A DNA stretch of 64,000 nt from Qipengyuania sp. JC766 (GCF_040717445.1 NZ_JBFEFL010000001.1:1994001-2058000); one strand, 5' to 3'. Shown: positions 1 through 8,412, counted from the stretch's first letter. Made by a program: numbers and translations. The notes: a model not told the origin generated them from the sequence alone.

Positions 1-267
1 CTGGAAGAAAGCCCATCGAGACTGCCGCGAGAGCTTGCGCAGACTATCTACGCCGCTGGCGAGAGCGGGATGGGATATCACTTGTTCCAGCTCACTTTTC
101 GCGATGGCTCGGTTGTCTCATTCGGCACCGGGAACGCAGTCGATTTCCTTGACCTCCCACCCGATAGGTCGCCTCGTGACGCTGTAGCAGTAACCCCGCA
201 CGCTGGTCGCGAGGACCCAACCATGAGAAGCACTCTTGATTATGCTTGGTGCTTGTTCTCGTCCTAA
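1..267 (+). CDS. C-terminal part of a hypothetical protein (5' end outside window)
   Basis: The frame is open from the first base to a TAA at 265-267, giving 88 residues that look like the end of a longer protein. The readable part has an amphipathic start, a beta-rich segment (HLFQLTFRDGSVVSFGTG) and a polar tail ending CLFSS. No family was recognised. An ATG at 70 exists but lacks a good ribosome binding site, and the open frame continues upstream of it, so truncation by the window edge is the simpler reading. It converges on the EEP hydrolase gene, with about 90 bases between them. Confidence 0.5.
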   Translation: MEESPSRLPRELAQTIYAAGESGMGYHLFQLTFRDGSVVSFGTGNAVDFLDLPPDRSPRDAVAVTPHAGREDPTMRSTLDYAWCLFSS

Positions 268-358
268 TGACCGCTTTCCACTGCAATAGCTGCCGTGGGC
301 TCAATGAGCACAAAGCTTCAGAAGCATTTTAACCGATCGCCAAAGGTCCCCTTCCGCC

Positions 359-1192
359 TCACCTGACCAGCAGCGTCGCGACGACGCCGAAATGGTCGGA
401 GGGATATTCGTCGCCGGTCGGGCGGTCGCCGATGATGCGGGCGTCGGCGATGTCGAAGGCGGCGCGCTCCACGAAGATGTGGTCGATCACGCGCGGATTG
501 GCGTGTCCGCGGGCGGGATTGAGGGTGGTTTCGGCGGCACCGGCGGGCAGGGCCGAGACATAGCGCGCGCCGGCGAAGCCCGTCAGCGCAGGCTCGTCCA
601 GCGGCGCATTGAAGTCTCCCATGACGATTGTCGGCACTCCGTCCGCCGGAAGCCAGCCCGCAAGGTCGGCCAACTGCTCCGCCCGCATGGGTCCCTGCTC
701 CGCCTTCCATGCGAGATGCGTGCCGACCACGTCCACCGGCCCGGCCGCAGTGCGCACGCGCACCCGGACCGCGGTGCGATGGTCCTCCAGCGGCGCAAGC
801 TTGCGCCGGGCCACATCCAGTACCGGGAGCCGCGAGAGGATGGCGTTGCCGTACCGCTTGGGCGCGCCTTCCGGCTCCGTCGCGACGAAATGGACGTGCG
901 GATAGCCGAGCGCGGCGGCGAGCGTTTCCGCCTGGTTGGGAAGATCCTTGGCGGCATCCTGCAACACTTCCTGCAACGCGATCACGTCCGGATCGGCAGC
1001 GCGCAGCGTTTCGACCAGCAGGCCGAGGCGCACGGGCCAGTCCGGCCGGTCGTGCCAGATATTGTAGGTCGCGACCGTCATTGGCGCGCGCGTTTCGGCG
1101 GTCCCTCCACCCCGCATCGCGCATCCCGCCAGCGGGAGCGCGGCCAGCCCCGCCAGCACGCTGCGCCGGTCCGTACCCGATCGGATCGTCAT
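359..1192 (-). CDS. Endonuclease/exonuclease/phosphatase (EEP) family protein, exported
   Basis: The 277-residue protein begins with a signal containing paired arginines and a lipobox-like end (RRSVLAGLAALPLAGC), so it is probably exported and perhaps lipid-anchored. The EEP fold follows in order: TYNIWHD near residue 45, the metal-binding Glu in ALQEV, GTHLAWK, the MGDFNAP motif, DHIFV, and the terminal SDHFGV histidine. These are the catalytic residues of Mg-dependent phosphodiesterases of the DNase I/exonuclease III group. The substrate cannot be read from sequence. The ATG at 1192 is chosen because GGAGA lies about nine bases upstream; a longer reading to 1243 would put charged residues before the signal peptide. 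Confidence 0.85.
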   Translation of the reverse strand: MTIRSGTDRRSVLAGLAALPLAGCAMRGGGTAETRAPMTVATYNIWHDRPDWPVRLGLLVETLRAADPDVIALQEVLQDAAKDLPNQAETLAAALGYPHVHFVATEPEGAPKRYGNAILSRLPVLDVARRKLAPLEDHRTAVRVRVRTAAGPVDVVGTHLAWKAEQGPMRAEQLADLAGWLPADGVPTIVMGDFNAPLDEPALTGFAGARYVSALPAGAAETTLNPARGHANPRVIDHIFVERAAFDIADARIIGDRPTGDEYPSDHFGVVATLLVR

Positions 1193-1354
1193 GCGGTCGT
1201 TCTCCATTCTTCCCGTCAGCGGACCGTCCGCAGATCGCGGCATGGGCGCCTCTTGTCCAGCGGTCGCGGGCCTTCATTTTGACAGGTAAAGCGGGAGGAG
1301 GCCGCTCAGGACATTCCGGCCCTCTCCTGCGTTGAACAAGCAAGGAGATTCGAA

Positions 1355-1618
1355 ATGGCAGGCGGTTGGACGCGCGATGGCGCGGTTCAGGATCAGATAG
1401 ACGACACGGTGAACGACGCGGTGACGGCCGCGCGCCGCCGCATGGGTGCAGGCGTTGGCGCGACCCACTGCGACGATTGCGGCGAACCCATTCCCGAACA
1501 GCGGCGGAAGGCCCTGCCGGCGACGCGGACCTGCGTGGCGTGCCAATCCGCGCGCGACACCAGCGTGCGGCACAGCGGCTTCAACCGGCGCGGCAGCAAG
1601 GACAGCCAGCTGCGCTGA
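1355..1618 (+). CDS. DksA/TraR family C4-type zinc finger protein (YbiI-like)
   Basis: An 87-residue protein with a helical N-terminus (residues 1-35) and a four-cysteine zinc finger: CDDCGEPIPEQRR near residue 40 and CVACQ near residue 62. This is the short DksA/TraR type, lacking the long coiled coil of full DksA. Proteins of this type are usually annotated as RNA-polymerase-associated regulators by homology, mostly without direct evidence. AGGAG sits eight bases before the ATG. The gene is divergent from the EEP gene and is followed immediately by the scar at 1637. Confidence 0.85.
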   Translation: MAGGWTRDGAVQDQIDDTVNDAVTAARRRMGAGVGATHCDDCGEPIPEQRRKALPATRTCVACQSARDTSVRHSGFNRRGSKDSQLR

Positions 1619-1636
1619 CGCGCCTGCCATCAGCCT

Positions 1637-1717
1637 TCAGACATCGTCCGCGCTGGCCAGTTCCCTCTCGTCCACTTCGCACAGCATGCTGCCGATGACC
1701 ACGGTCACGGTCACGAC
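1637..1717 (-). pseudogene. Remnant: 3' end of a second DAACS symporter gene
   Basis: About 80 bases match the 3' end of the intact symporter gene at 3874-3957, with roughly 71 of 84 positions identical by hand alignment and the same orientation. Translated on the minus strand they give SMLCEVDERELASADDV followed by TGA, against SMLGEVDERELASADDV in the intact gene. Most differences are third-position changes, so this is an old or foreign allele rather than a recent copy. The similarity stops near 1717, where a fragment of endonuclease III begins. There is no promoter or start. Confidence 0.8.
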
Positions 1718-1813
1718 ACCTGCAAGGCGCGCACGCCCGAATGCTGGCGGTGCGGTCTGGTCGATCTGTGCAACTTCAGGAAGAGGGTGCCGGAGAAGCC
1801 GAAGGGGCGATGA
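1706..1813 (+). pseudogene. nth: Remnant: 3' end of an endonuclease III (nth) gene
   Basis: The plus-strand frame reads HGHDTCKARTPECWRC and continues to a TGA at 1811-1813. Its cysteines are spaced C-x6-C-x2-C-x5-C, exactly the [4Fe-4S] cluster loop at the C-terminus of endonuclease III, and the preceding HG matches the family's HGRYTC. Only about the last 35 codons exist; the helix-hairpin-helix and catalytic Lys/Asp region are missing. The fragment is joined head-on to the symporter remnant, the two sharing a GGTCACG repeat at the junction. It cannot encode a working enzyme. Confidence 0.75.
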
Positions 1814-1862
1814 GGGTGTATTGTGGTTAGCCCCAATTTTCTGAAATTGAACGGACCCAAGA

Positions 1863-3557
1863 TCAAATCCACATTTCTTTGCAATCGCCGTCGCGATAAT
1901 TCTCGACTCGCTTGCGGAGGCTTGCGGCGTATTCGCGTGGGGATTGGTTCAATCCGGATGGCGGGCCTATCTCTTCCAATGGTGTGCCGATACGCGCCAG
2001 GGTAAGGTGCCAATATCGATCGCTGGCCAAGGTCTTGCCGATCCAGGTCGAGCGAAGCTTGCGGATTTCCGGCACGGCATCACGCGCTTCGGGTCCGATT
2101 TTGCACAGGGCCACCATCGCTGCATCAATCGGATTGATTTCGTTGACCGAATTTGCGCCCCCGCCCCAGTTTCGTTCCTTTCTTCTTACGTGTTCACGGA
2201 TAATCTGGAGCAGAAGAGGCACCGATTGTGCCCCGTAGTCCGCTTGTTCGATTATGAGACCATCCGCAGCCACGCGTCTTTCGGGATCATTAAGTATCGC
2301 CAAATCCATTGGTAGCGGAGCATTGCTAAGGGGTGTTATGGCTGGCAGTTGCCTCGATAGGTCTCTCGCTACACTCGAAGGTACATTGTCTTGGGAAAGC
2401 CGTCTTTTTATAGGTGCTTCCAAAGTTTTCGCGTTACCTTCCAGCGCGTCAACAGCGTGATCGATACCGTAAAAATTGGTGACGCGTGGATCTTCGATGA
2501 GCGCGACGAATAAATCGAGGTCCGCATCGGTCAGCGAGACACGATTGAGCGACCGGAACCAAGTTTCCGACAAAGAGAAGCCGGGATTCGATGCAGCTAT
2601 CGAAGAGTCGGCAAGTAGACGGCGCAACTCGGCGGCGATGGCGCTTCGCGGGTATCTTGGCGCATATGTCAGCGAGAGATCGGTATATTGTAAAAGGAAT
2701 GCCGTGGAGTTGAATTCCGCATCGTCGGGCTGATTGCTTAGCGTGGTCCGCGCCCACCCAAATACCGGCAGATTCATCGGGCCGGTTGTAGCGACCGGTC
2801 CCGGATGGATCGGCCAGGCGAGCATGCGAGTGGAAACAAACGAACGGCGCGCAATCAGCCTACCATCTCTGGATAGAATTTCGAACCGCTGGGTCTCCAC
2901 AGGCAGAGTGTCGAAAGTCCAAGCCCAATCATTTCTATATGTTGGCCGATCATAGTCAGTTTCATGCTCCGAGCGTATCTGGAAGTCCGGCTCAACTCTT
3001 GTTTGCTCGATGCGTATGCAGTTCTCTTTCGCAAGGCGCATCCGCCAGTATACAGCGAGCGTTTGGGATTCGATCATCCGTGACTGCATCATTTCCTGAT
3101 GCGTTAGACTACTGTTGTCAGCGTCTGGCGCTTCGGCCGATCGCAAACTGTCCGGATTTTTCGGGACTATGCCATTACCATCGCAACGCGCGTAAGGCTG
3201 GATACTGAATCGCCATGGCTTTCCAGTCCTGTTAAGTCGGATAGTTACTCCGGAAATTGCTGGGTTGGCGAGCAAGGCGGCACATAGGGCATCACATACC
3301 GCTCTTTGCCGAGGCCTCTCGTTCGCGCCGGTTTTCGTGTGCCATTCGAACTCGGAGCGCCCGATCAGCAAGATTTCCCCGCTCAGTGCCACTTGCCGGT
3401 CCGGCAGAATGTCGGCGGTAACCTGCTTAGCAAATCTCTCTTTGCTCACAGCGCGACTTGAATGTCCGAAATACAACCAGATGACGAGCGCCATGACGAT
3501 GCAGAACGCAGCAATCCTGCCGCAACCGGAGCTTGTCTTGAGGTCGTCAGCATACAT
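1863..3557 (-). CDS. Orphan single-pass membrane protein of unknown function
   Basis: A 564-residue protein with one N-terminal membrane segment (residues about 14-30, IAAFCIVMALVIWLYFG), so most of it should lie in the periplasm. Several cysteines are spaced through the first 180 residues. The C-terminal third is helical and resembles HEAT/ARM-type repeats (for example IDAAMVALCKIGPEARDAVPEI), but no family is certain. Base composition is clearly lower in GC than the neighbours and codon use is more mixed, which suggests acquisition by transfer. The gene lies between two partial gene scars on one side and a palindromic repeat on the other. No partner gene is evident. Confidence 0.7.
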   Translation of the reverse strand: MYADDLKTSSGCGRIAAFCIVMALVIWLYFGHSSRAVSKERFAKQVTADILPDRQVALSGEILLIGRSEFEWHTKTGANERPRQRAVCDALCAALLANPAISGVTIRLNRTGKPWRFSIQPYARCDGNGIVPKNPDSLRSAEAPDADNSSLTHQEMMQSRMIESQTLAVYWRMRLAKENCIRIEQTRVEPDFQIRSEHETDYDRPTYRNDWAWTFDTLPVETQRFEILSRDGRLIARRSFVSTRMLAWPIHPGPVATTGPMNLPVFGWARTTLSNQPDDAEFNSTAFLLQYTDLSLTYAPRYPRSAIAAELRRLLADSSIAASNPGFSLSETWFRSLNRVSLTDADLDLFVALIEDPRVTNFYGIDHAVDALEGNAKTLEAPIKRRLSQDNVPSSVARDLSRQLPAITPLSNAPLPMDLAILNDPERRVAADGLIIEQADYGAQSVPLLLQIIREHVRRKERNWGGGANSVNEINPIDAAMVALCKIGPEARDAVPEIRKLRSTWIGKTLASDRYWHLTLARIGTPLEEIGPPSGLNQSPREYAASLRKRVENYRDGDCKEMWI

Positions 3558-3703
3558 GGTTTCAACGAATGCCGAAAATGGTGGAACAATTCATAAATCG
3601 ACACGCATAAGTATCGTTACATTCTCGAAAATAAGCGCGTCCCGAGCCCTCTCATCTCTGCGCGCATCGCTGGCTGATTCTGCGCAGCCGCAATCGAATT
3701 CGG

Positions 3704-3868
3704 ACTCTCTCCCCTTCAGGAGAGAGATACGCAAGCTTGGCGCGCTGCGCCTAACCGGTCTTGAGAGGGCTACTCGGCGTCGCAAGGGACATTCCCCTCT
3801 CCCAACCGGATCGAGGTCGGAATTGCCCCCGGTAATTCCTGAAACGATCCTTCCTGAGGGGAAAGGGC
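3704..3868. repeat. Palindromic intergenic repeat, MITE- or REP-like
   Basis: The 316-base gap between the orphan gene and the symporter holds no gene. Its right half is bounded by imperfect inverted ends: CTCTCCCCTTCAGGAGAGAG at 3706-3725 and CTTCCTGAGGGGAAAGGG at 3850-3867, which pair after reverse complementing. A second pyrimidine tract (CATTCCCCTCTCCC, from 3790) lies inside. The form suggests a non-autonomous palindromic repeat of about 165 bases. It abuts the stop codon of the symporter. The left half, 3558-3703, is AT-richer and probably carries the orphan's promoter; nothing else was seen there. Confidence 0.45.
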
Positions 3869-3873
3869 GTTAA

Positions 3874-5154
3874 TCAGACATCGTCGGCGCTGGCCAGTTC
3901 CCGTTCGTCCACCTCGCCCAGCATGCTGGCGGTAACCACAGTCACAGTCGCGTCGCCGGTGACGTTGGTGGCGGTGCGCATCATGTCCATGATCCGGTCC
4001 ACCCCGGCCACGAAGGCGATGGTTTCCAACGGCACGCCGACCGCGCTGAACACTGCGCCCATCATCACCAGCCCGCCGCCCGGAATCCCTGCCGCGCCGA
4101 TCGACCCGATGGTCGCGAGCAAGGCGATGGTGAAATAATCCGCCCAGGTCAGGTCCACCCCGAACAGCTGCGCCCCGAACAGGGTGACGAGGCCCAGATA
4201 CATCGCGGTGCCGTCCATGTTGATGGTCGAACCGAGCGAGACGATGAAGCTGGAGGTCGGCTTGCTGACACCAAGATTTCGCTGCGTGCAGCGCAGGGTG
4301 ACCGGCAGCGTCGCCGAGGAACTGGCGGTGGAGTAGGCGACCGCGATCGCGTCGATCATCCCACGGAAGAAGCCGAGGATGGACACCCGCGCCATGAAGG
4401 CGATCATGGCGGCATACATGACGCCGATGATCAGGAAGCAGCCAGCGTAATTGAGCGCCACCAGCTTGCCCAGCGCGATGACCGCCGGGATGCCGAGCGT
4501 GCCGACCACCCAGGCCATCAGCGCGAAGACGCCGAAGGGGGTCAGTTCCATGATCAGGATGGTGATCTTCTGGAAGATCAGCGCGCCACCGTCGAACGCC
4601 CTGGCGATCATCGCCGCGCCGCGCGTGCCGCTGTCGGTTTCCGCCTCGTCGTCGTCCTCCACGTCGCCGCGCGCGAGCAGGATGCCCACGCCGACCAGCA
4701 GGCTGAACACGATCAGCGGCAGGACCTGCACGTTCGCCATCACGCCCACCGGGCTGACCGGGATCATCGACCGGACCATTTCGCGCCAGTCGAAGGCGGA
4801 GGGTTCGGGCGTCTCGCCCATCTGCAGGATCGAGGTATCGACCCCGATGCCCGGCTGGATCAGCGTGCCCAGCGTCAGGCCGAGGATGACTGCGATCTGC
4901 CCGGTCACGAGGAACAGCACGATGGCGCGCCAGCCGACACTGCCCAGCCGGCCGAGATTGCCGATCGAGGCGACGCCCGCGACCACGCTGAAGAAGATCA
5001 GCGGGACGATCAGCATCTTGATGAAATCGATGAAGACGTCGCCGACGATCTTGATCGATTCCGCGCCCGGCCCCCAGAGATAGCCGGTGATGCCCCCCAG
5101 TATCAGCGCCGCGATGACCCGCTGCCACAGCGGAATGGCGAACCAGGCTTTCAT
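3874..5154 (-). CDS. Dicarboxylate/amino acid:cation symporter (DAACS family)
   Basis: A 426-residue polytopic inner-membrane carrier of the GltP/DctA type, coupling Na+ or H+ to uptake of glutamate, aspartate or C4-dicarboxylates. Family marks are the serine-rich hairpin SSSATLPVTLRC around residue 277 and the NMDGTA motif around residue 309, both part of the transport core. The ATG at 5154 (MKAWF) is preceded by GGGGAG at a usable distance; an upstream GTG at 5184 would add ten charged residues and is less likely. The substrate cannot be assigned. A diverged copy of the last 26 codons survives at 1637-1717. Confidence 0.88.
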   Translation of the reverse strand: MKAWFAIPLWQRVIAALILGGITGYLWGPGAESIKIVGDVFIDFIKMLIVPLIFFSVVAGVASIGNLGRLGSVGWRAIVLFLVTGQIAVILGLTLGTLIQPGIGVDTSILQMGETPEPSAFDWREMVRSMIPVSPVGVMANVQVLPLIVFSLLVGVGILLARGDVEDDDEAETDSGTRGAAMIARAFDGGALIFQKITILIMELTPFGVFALMAWVVGTLGIPAVIALGKLVALNYAGCFLIIGVMYAAMIAFMARVSILGFFRGMIDAIAVAYSTASSSATLPVTLRCTQRNLGVSKPTSSFIVSLGSTINMDGTAMYLGLVTLFGAQLFGVDLTWADYFTIALLATIGSIGAAGIPGGGLVMMGAVFSAVGVPLETIAFVAGVDRIMDMMRTATNVTGDATVTVVTASMLGEVDERELASADDV

Positions 5155-5247
5155 GTCAGGCTTTCTCCCCAAATCCTCAGGCACTTGCCTAGCGGAGCGG
5201 CAAGGGGAGTGGAAGCGGGCGTTGGCAGGCGTCCACCGGACCCGGCG

Positions 5248-6387
5248 TTACGCCCCCGCCAGCGCCGCCTTCGCAATGCGGGCGTAGATGCGCGCGAGTG
5301 TGTCGAGGTCCGCCATGGCGACCGCCTCGTCGCGCTTGTGCATGGTCGCGTTGACGAGGCCGAACTCGATCACCGGGCAAACCGCGCGCAGGAAACGGGC
5401 ATCGGAGGTCCCGCCACTGGTCGAGGCTTCCGGCACCACGCCCGTTTCCGCTTCCACAGCATCCGCGATCATCTGCGAGAATTCGCCCGGCGGGGTCAGG
5501 AACGGCTCGCCGGAAATGACCGGCCGCGCCGTGCCGCCATGCCGTTCGGCTATGGTCGTGACCGTTTCCGCCAGCGAGGCGCCCGAATGGGTGTCGTTGA
5601 ACCGAATGGAAATGCGCGCGCGGGCAGTTGCAGGAATGACGTTATGCGCCGGATTGTCGACTTCGATATCGGTGATCTCCAGATTGCTCGGCTGGAACCA
5701 GTCGGTCCCCTCGTCCAGCGCCAGCGCGTTGAGGTCCGCCAGCATCGCGACCAGCCGGGGGATCGGATTGTCGGCCAGGTGCGGATAGGCGACGTGGCCC
5801 TGCGTCCCCTCGACCTCAAGCCAGATGTTGACCGATCCGCGGCGGCCGATCTTCATCATGTCGCCCAGCCGGTTCACGCTGGTCGGCTCCCCCACCAGGC
5901 ACAGGTCCGGCGCGTGGCCGTGTTCGCGCATGAAATCGATCAGAGCCTTGGTACCGTGCAGCGCCGGGCCTTCCTCGTCCCCGGTGATGATGAAGCTGAT
6001 CGTGCCCGCATCCTGCGGCACGTCGTCCATCGCCGCCACCATGCAGGCGATCGCGCCCTTCATGTCGACCGCACCGCGCCCGTAGAGCAGCTCGCCGCGC
6101 TCTTCCGCGTGGAACGGGTCGCTGACCCAGCCGGTGCCGGGCGGCACCACGTCGAGATGGCCGGCAAAGGCGAGATGGCGCGATCCAGGGGGCCCACGGC
6201 GGATGGCGAACAGGTTCTCGACCGGCGCCTCGTCCGAACCTTCAGGGCCATCGCCCCGCACGAAGCGTGTGACGGTAAAGCCGTGGGGGTCGAGCAGCGC
6301 CTGCATCACGTCGAACACGGCGCCTGTCGCAGGCGTGATGCTGGGCGCTTCGATCAGTCGCTTGGCGTGGGCAAGGGCTTGGGACAT
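5248..6387 (-). CDS. dapE: Succinyl-diaminopimelate desuccinylase
   Basis: 379 residues, the normal DapE length. The enzyme removes succinate from N-succinyl-LL-diaminopimelate in the lysine and peptidoglycan precursor pathway. Zinc-site motifs of the M20 fold are in place: GHLDVV (His77, Asp79), GRGAVDMKG (Asp108), the catalytic Glu pair in GDEEGPA (138-139) and a C-terminal MHKRDE histidine near residue 350. The start at 6387 gives MSQALAHAK as in homologues. It is divergent from the cupin gene, only 29 bases away, so the two promoters must overlap or lie within the coding regions. Confidence 0.93.
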   Translation of the reverse strand: MSQALAHAKRLIEAPSITPATGAVFDVMQALLDPHGFTVTRFVRGDGPEGSDEAPVENLFAIRRGPPGSRHLAFAGHLDVVPPGTGWVSDPFHAEERGELLYGRGAVDMKGAIACMVAAMDDVPQDAGTISFIITGDEEGPALHGTKALIDFMREHGHAPDLCLVGEPTSVNRLGDMMKIGRRGSVNIWLEVEGTQGHVAYPHLADNPIPRLVAMLADLNALALDEGTDWFQPSNLEITDIEVDNPAHNVIPATARARISIRFNDTHSGASLAETVTTIAERHGGTARPVISGEPFLTPPGEFSQMIADAVEAETGVVPEASTSGGTSDARFLRAVCPVIEFGLVNATMHKRDEAVAMADLDTLARIYARIAKAALAGA

Positions 6388-6416
6388 AAGCGCCTCGCTA
6401 GCAGGAGTGTTCGCCC

Positions 6417-6884
6417 ATGCCCAAGCTCGATCTCGACGCCATCGCGAAGACCAACGCCACCGGATACCCGCCGCCCTACGATGCGGACGTGGTGGGCCGC
6501 TGGTATCGCCGGCTGGCACCGGTGGCGGGGCTGACGAAGCTGGGTGCCAGCCATGTCACGCTGGAGCCGGGCGCCTATTCCTCGCAGCGCCACTGGCATC
6601 GCGGGCAGGACGAGCTCGTCGTGATGCTGGCGGGCGAAGCGGTGCTGATCGACGATGCGGGCGAGACGCCGGTCCGACCGGGCGACGTGCTCGCCTTCCC
6701 GGCCGGGGAAGAGAACGGCCACCGGCTGCACAACCGGTCCGACGGCGCCTGCGTGTTCGTAGCGGTCAGCGGCGGCGCGCGGGAAAGGGATTCGGGCGAA
6801 TATCCCGACATCGACATGGTGTTCGACGCGCAAGGATACGCCCGCAAGGACGGCACCCGCTACGACGCGGAACGGCCGGCCTAG
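6417..6884 (+). CDS. Cupin domain protein
   Basis: A 155-residue single-domain cupin. The first motif is H-x-H with a downstream Glu (HWHRGQDELVVMLAGE, residues 60-75) and the second is PGDVLAFPAGEENGHRLHN (about 88-106), together forming a mononuclear metal site. Family members range from isomerases to dioxygenases and sensors, so the reaction cannot be assigned. CAGGAG lies eight bases before the ATG. It overlaps the S1/P1 nuclease gene by four bases, tail to tail. Confidence 0.8.
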   Translation: MPKLDLDAIAKTNATGYPPPYDADVVGRWYRRLAPVAGLTKLGASHVTLEPGAYSSQRHWHRGQDELVVMLAGEAVLIDDAGETPVRPGDVLAFPAGEENGHRLHNRSDGACVFVAVSGGARERDSGEYPDIDMVFDAQGYARKDGTRYDAERPA

Positions 6885-7783
6885 CGACGCTCGGGTTCGG
6901 GCAGAGCGCCGGGCGCGAATGCCTCGTCCAGCAGGCGCGCCATGCGCAGGCCCGCCTGGCGGATGCGCCGTTCCACGACCGGCAGGGCGGCCACGATGTC
7001 CTCCTGCGTCAGGCGGGTTTCGAAGGGCAAATCGCCCTCGCAGGCGTCCTCGTCGAAGGCGAGCGGGTAGACGATTTCGCGGCTGATCTGCCAGCTTTCC
7101 CGGCCCCATTCGGCCGCGTCGCCACCGGCAAGCTCGGCCCGTTCGGCGGCCGAATAGCGGCGCACCACCGGATCGCGCGTCTGGGTGATCGCACGTTCGG
7201 CCAGCGGCCCGTCCCAGATGGAATGCAGGTTCAGCCCCGGCACGATGTCGTAGGCGGCCTTGCGGTCGTTGCCGCCCCGGTCGTCCTTGTCGCCCGAATG
7301 GAGCGGCATGTGCACGTCGCCCACGAAATGGACGAGGAACGCCATCGCTTCCAGCCGGACATTGGCCGGCAGGCTCTCGTCCGCCAAGAGGCGCAGGTTC
7401 CGATCGACCTGCGCGGTCACGCAATTGCCGCCCGAGCAATTCTCGCCCGCGTCGTAGGCCTTGCAGATCGGCGCGGTGCGGTAGTGCCAGGCGCCGGTAT
7501 AGCCCCAGCGCCAGCCCGTCCGGCGGATGCAGTCCGGCCACACGGCGGCATCCTCCAGCGTCTTCACCTCGCATTCCGGCGTGCCGAGCCGGTCCTCGTA
7601 GCGCAGCAGGCGCGCGATCCCGTCGCGTGTGCGGGGCGAGACGTTCTCCAGCGCGACGTCGGCTGTGGTGCGATGCCCGTATGCGCCCCAGGCGGCCGCT
7701 TCGACCGGCAGCAGCAGGGCGCACAGCGACGCGGCGAAGGCGATCAGCCCCGCTGCACGGTTTCGTATTGTTCGATGACCCAT
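6881..7783 (-). CDS. S1/P1 nuclease family protein, secreted
   Basis: 300 residues with a signal peptide ending at PVEAAA, so the mature chain starts with the Trp (WGAYGHR) whose backbone and side groups bind zinc in this family. The tri-zinc motif HFVGDVHMPLHSGDKDDRGGN (near residue 140) is complete, as is NLHSIWD. S1/P1 enzymes cut single-stranded nucleic acids and release 3'-nucleotides; here the site is periplasmic or extracellular. The ATG at 7783 (GAGGACGAAGA upstream) lies inside the 3' end of the GST gene, overlapping it by 40 bases, which suggests translational coupling. Confidence 0.88.
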   Translation of the reverse strand: MGHRTIRNRAAGLIAFAASLCALLLPVEAAAWGAYGHRTTADVALENVSPRTRDGIARLLRYEDRLGTPECEVKTLEDAAVWPDCIRRTGWRWGYTGAWHYRTAPICKAYDAGENCSGGNCVTAQVDRNLRLLADESLPANVRLEAMAFLVHFVGDVHMPLHSGDKDDRGGNDRKAAYDIVPGLNLHSIWDGPLAERAITQTRDPVVRRYSAAERAELAGGDAAEWGRESWQISREIVYPLAFDEDACEGDLPFETRLTQEDIVAALPVVERRIRQAGLRMARLLDEAFAPGALPEPERR

Positions 7784-8412
7784 TCTTCGTCCTCTGCGCC
7801 CGCAATCCACTGCTGCAGCCACTGGTGTTCCCAGACCGCCTGCATGTAGCTTTCGGCGAAGCCCGGCATCTGGAAGCGATAGGTGATGAACCGGCTGACC
7901 ACCGGCGCGTAATAGACGTCCGCCGCGCCGAACGTGCCGAACAGGAACGGCCCGCCCTGCCCGAACCGGGCGCGCGCTTCGGCCCATAGCTGGAGGATGC
8001 GCACTACGTCGCGCTTCGCCTCTTCGGTGATCGTCGCGTCGTCGAAGCGCTTGCGCACGTTCATGGGGCATTCGCGCCGGAGCGCGGCATATCCGCTGTG
8101 CATTTCGGCGACCATCGAGCGGGCCATGCCGCGCGCGGTATCGTCCTTCGGCCAGAACCGGTCGCGCCCGACCTTGTCGCCCAGATATTCGAGGATCGCG
8201 AGACTGTCCCACACGACCGAATCGCCGTCCCACAGGATCGGGACCTTGCCGTGGGACGGGGCCAGCCCGCCGTCCTGGTCCTTCACCGCGTCCCATTCCT
8301 CGCCGAACATGGGGACGATGATTTCCTCGAACGACAGGCCCGACTGCTTGGCGGCCAGCCAGCCCCGGAGGCTCCAGCTGGAATAGTTCTTGTTGCCGAT
8401 GATCAGTTTCAT
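7744..8412 (-). CDS. Glutathione S-transferase family protein
   Basis: 222 residues: a thioredoxin-like N-terminal domain (MKLIIGNKNYSSWSLRGWL, with GKVPILWDGD as the cis-Pro glutathione site) and an all-helical C-terminal domain. The serine pair SSWS at the start suggests a Ser-type GST, similar to small bacterial GSTs annotated as zeta- or YfcF-like. The substrate is unknown. It is transcribed with the S1/P1 nuclease gene, whose start it overlaps. Confidence 0.88.
   Translation of the reverse strand: MKLIIGNKNYSSWSLRGWLAAKQSGLSFEEIIVPMFGEEWDAVKDQDGGLAPSHGKVPILWDGDSVVWDSLAILEYLGDKVGRDRFWPKDDTARGMARSMVAEMHSGYAALRRECPMNVRKRFDDATITEEAKRDVVRILQLWAEARARFGQGGPFLFGTFGAADVYYAPVVSRFITYRFQMPGFAESYMQAVWEHQWLQQWIAGAEDEEWVIEQYETVQRG

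Noticed and set aside
70..267. A 65-residue stand-alone gene starting at the ATG at 70
   Set aside because: The same frame is open to base 1 with protein-like sequence and the ATG has no clear ribosome binding site, so a truncated longer gene is the better reading.
318..1343. Long antisense open frames across nearly every gene, some over 300 codons
   Set aside because: High GC at third positions removes stop codons on the other strand. These frames give Arg/Ala/Gly-rich text without domains and lack ribosome binding sites.
1637..3957. Direct repeat of the symporter 3' end read as attL/attR of an integrated element
   Set aside because: No integrase, transposase or phage gene lies between the copies, and they differ at about 13 of 84 positions in a third-codon pattern, unlike recent attachment sites.
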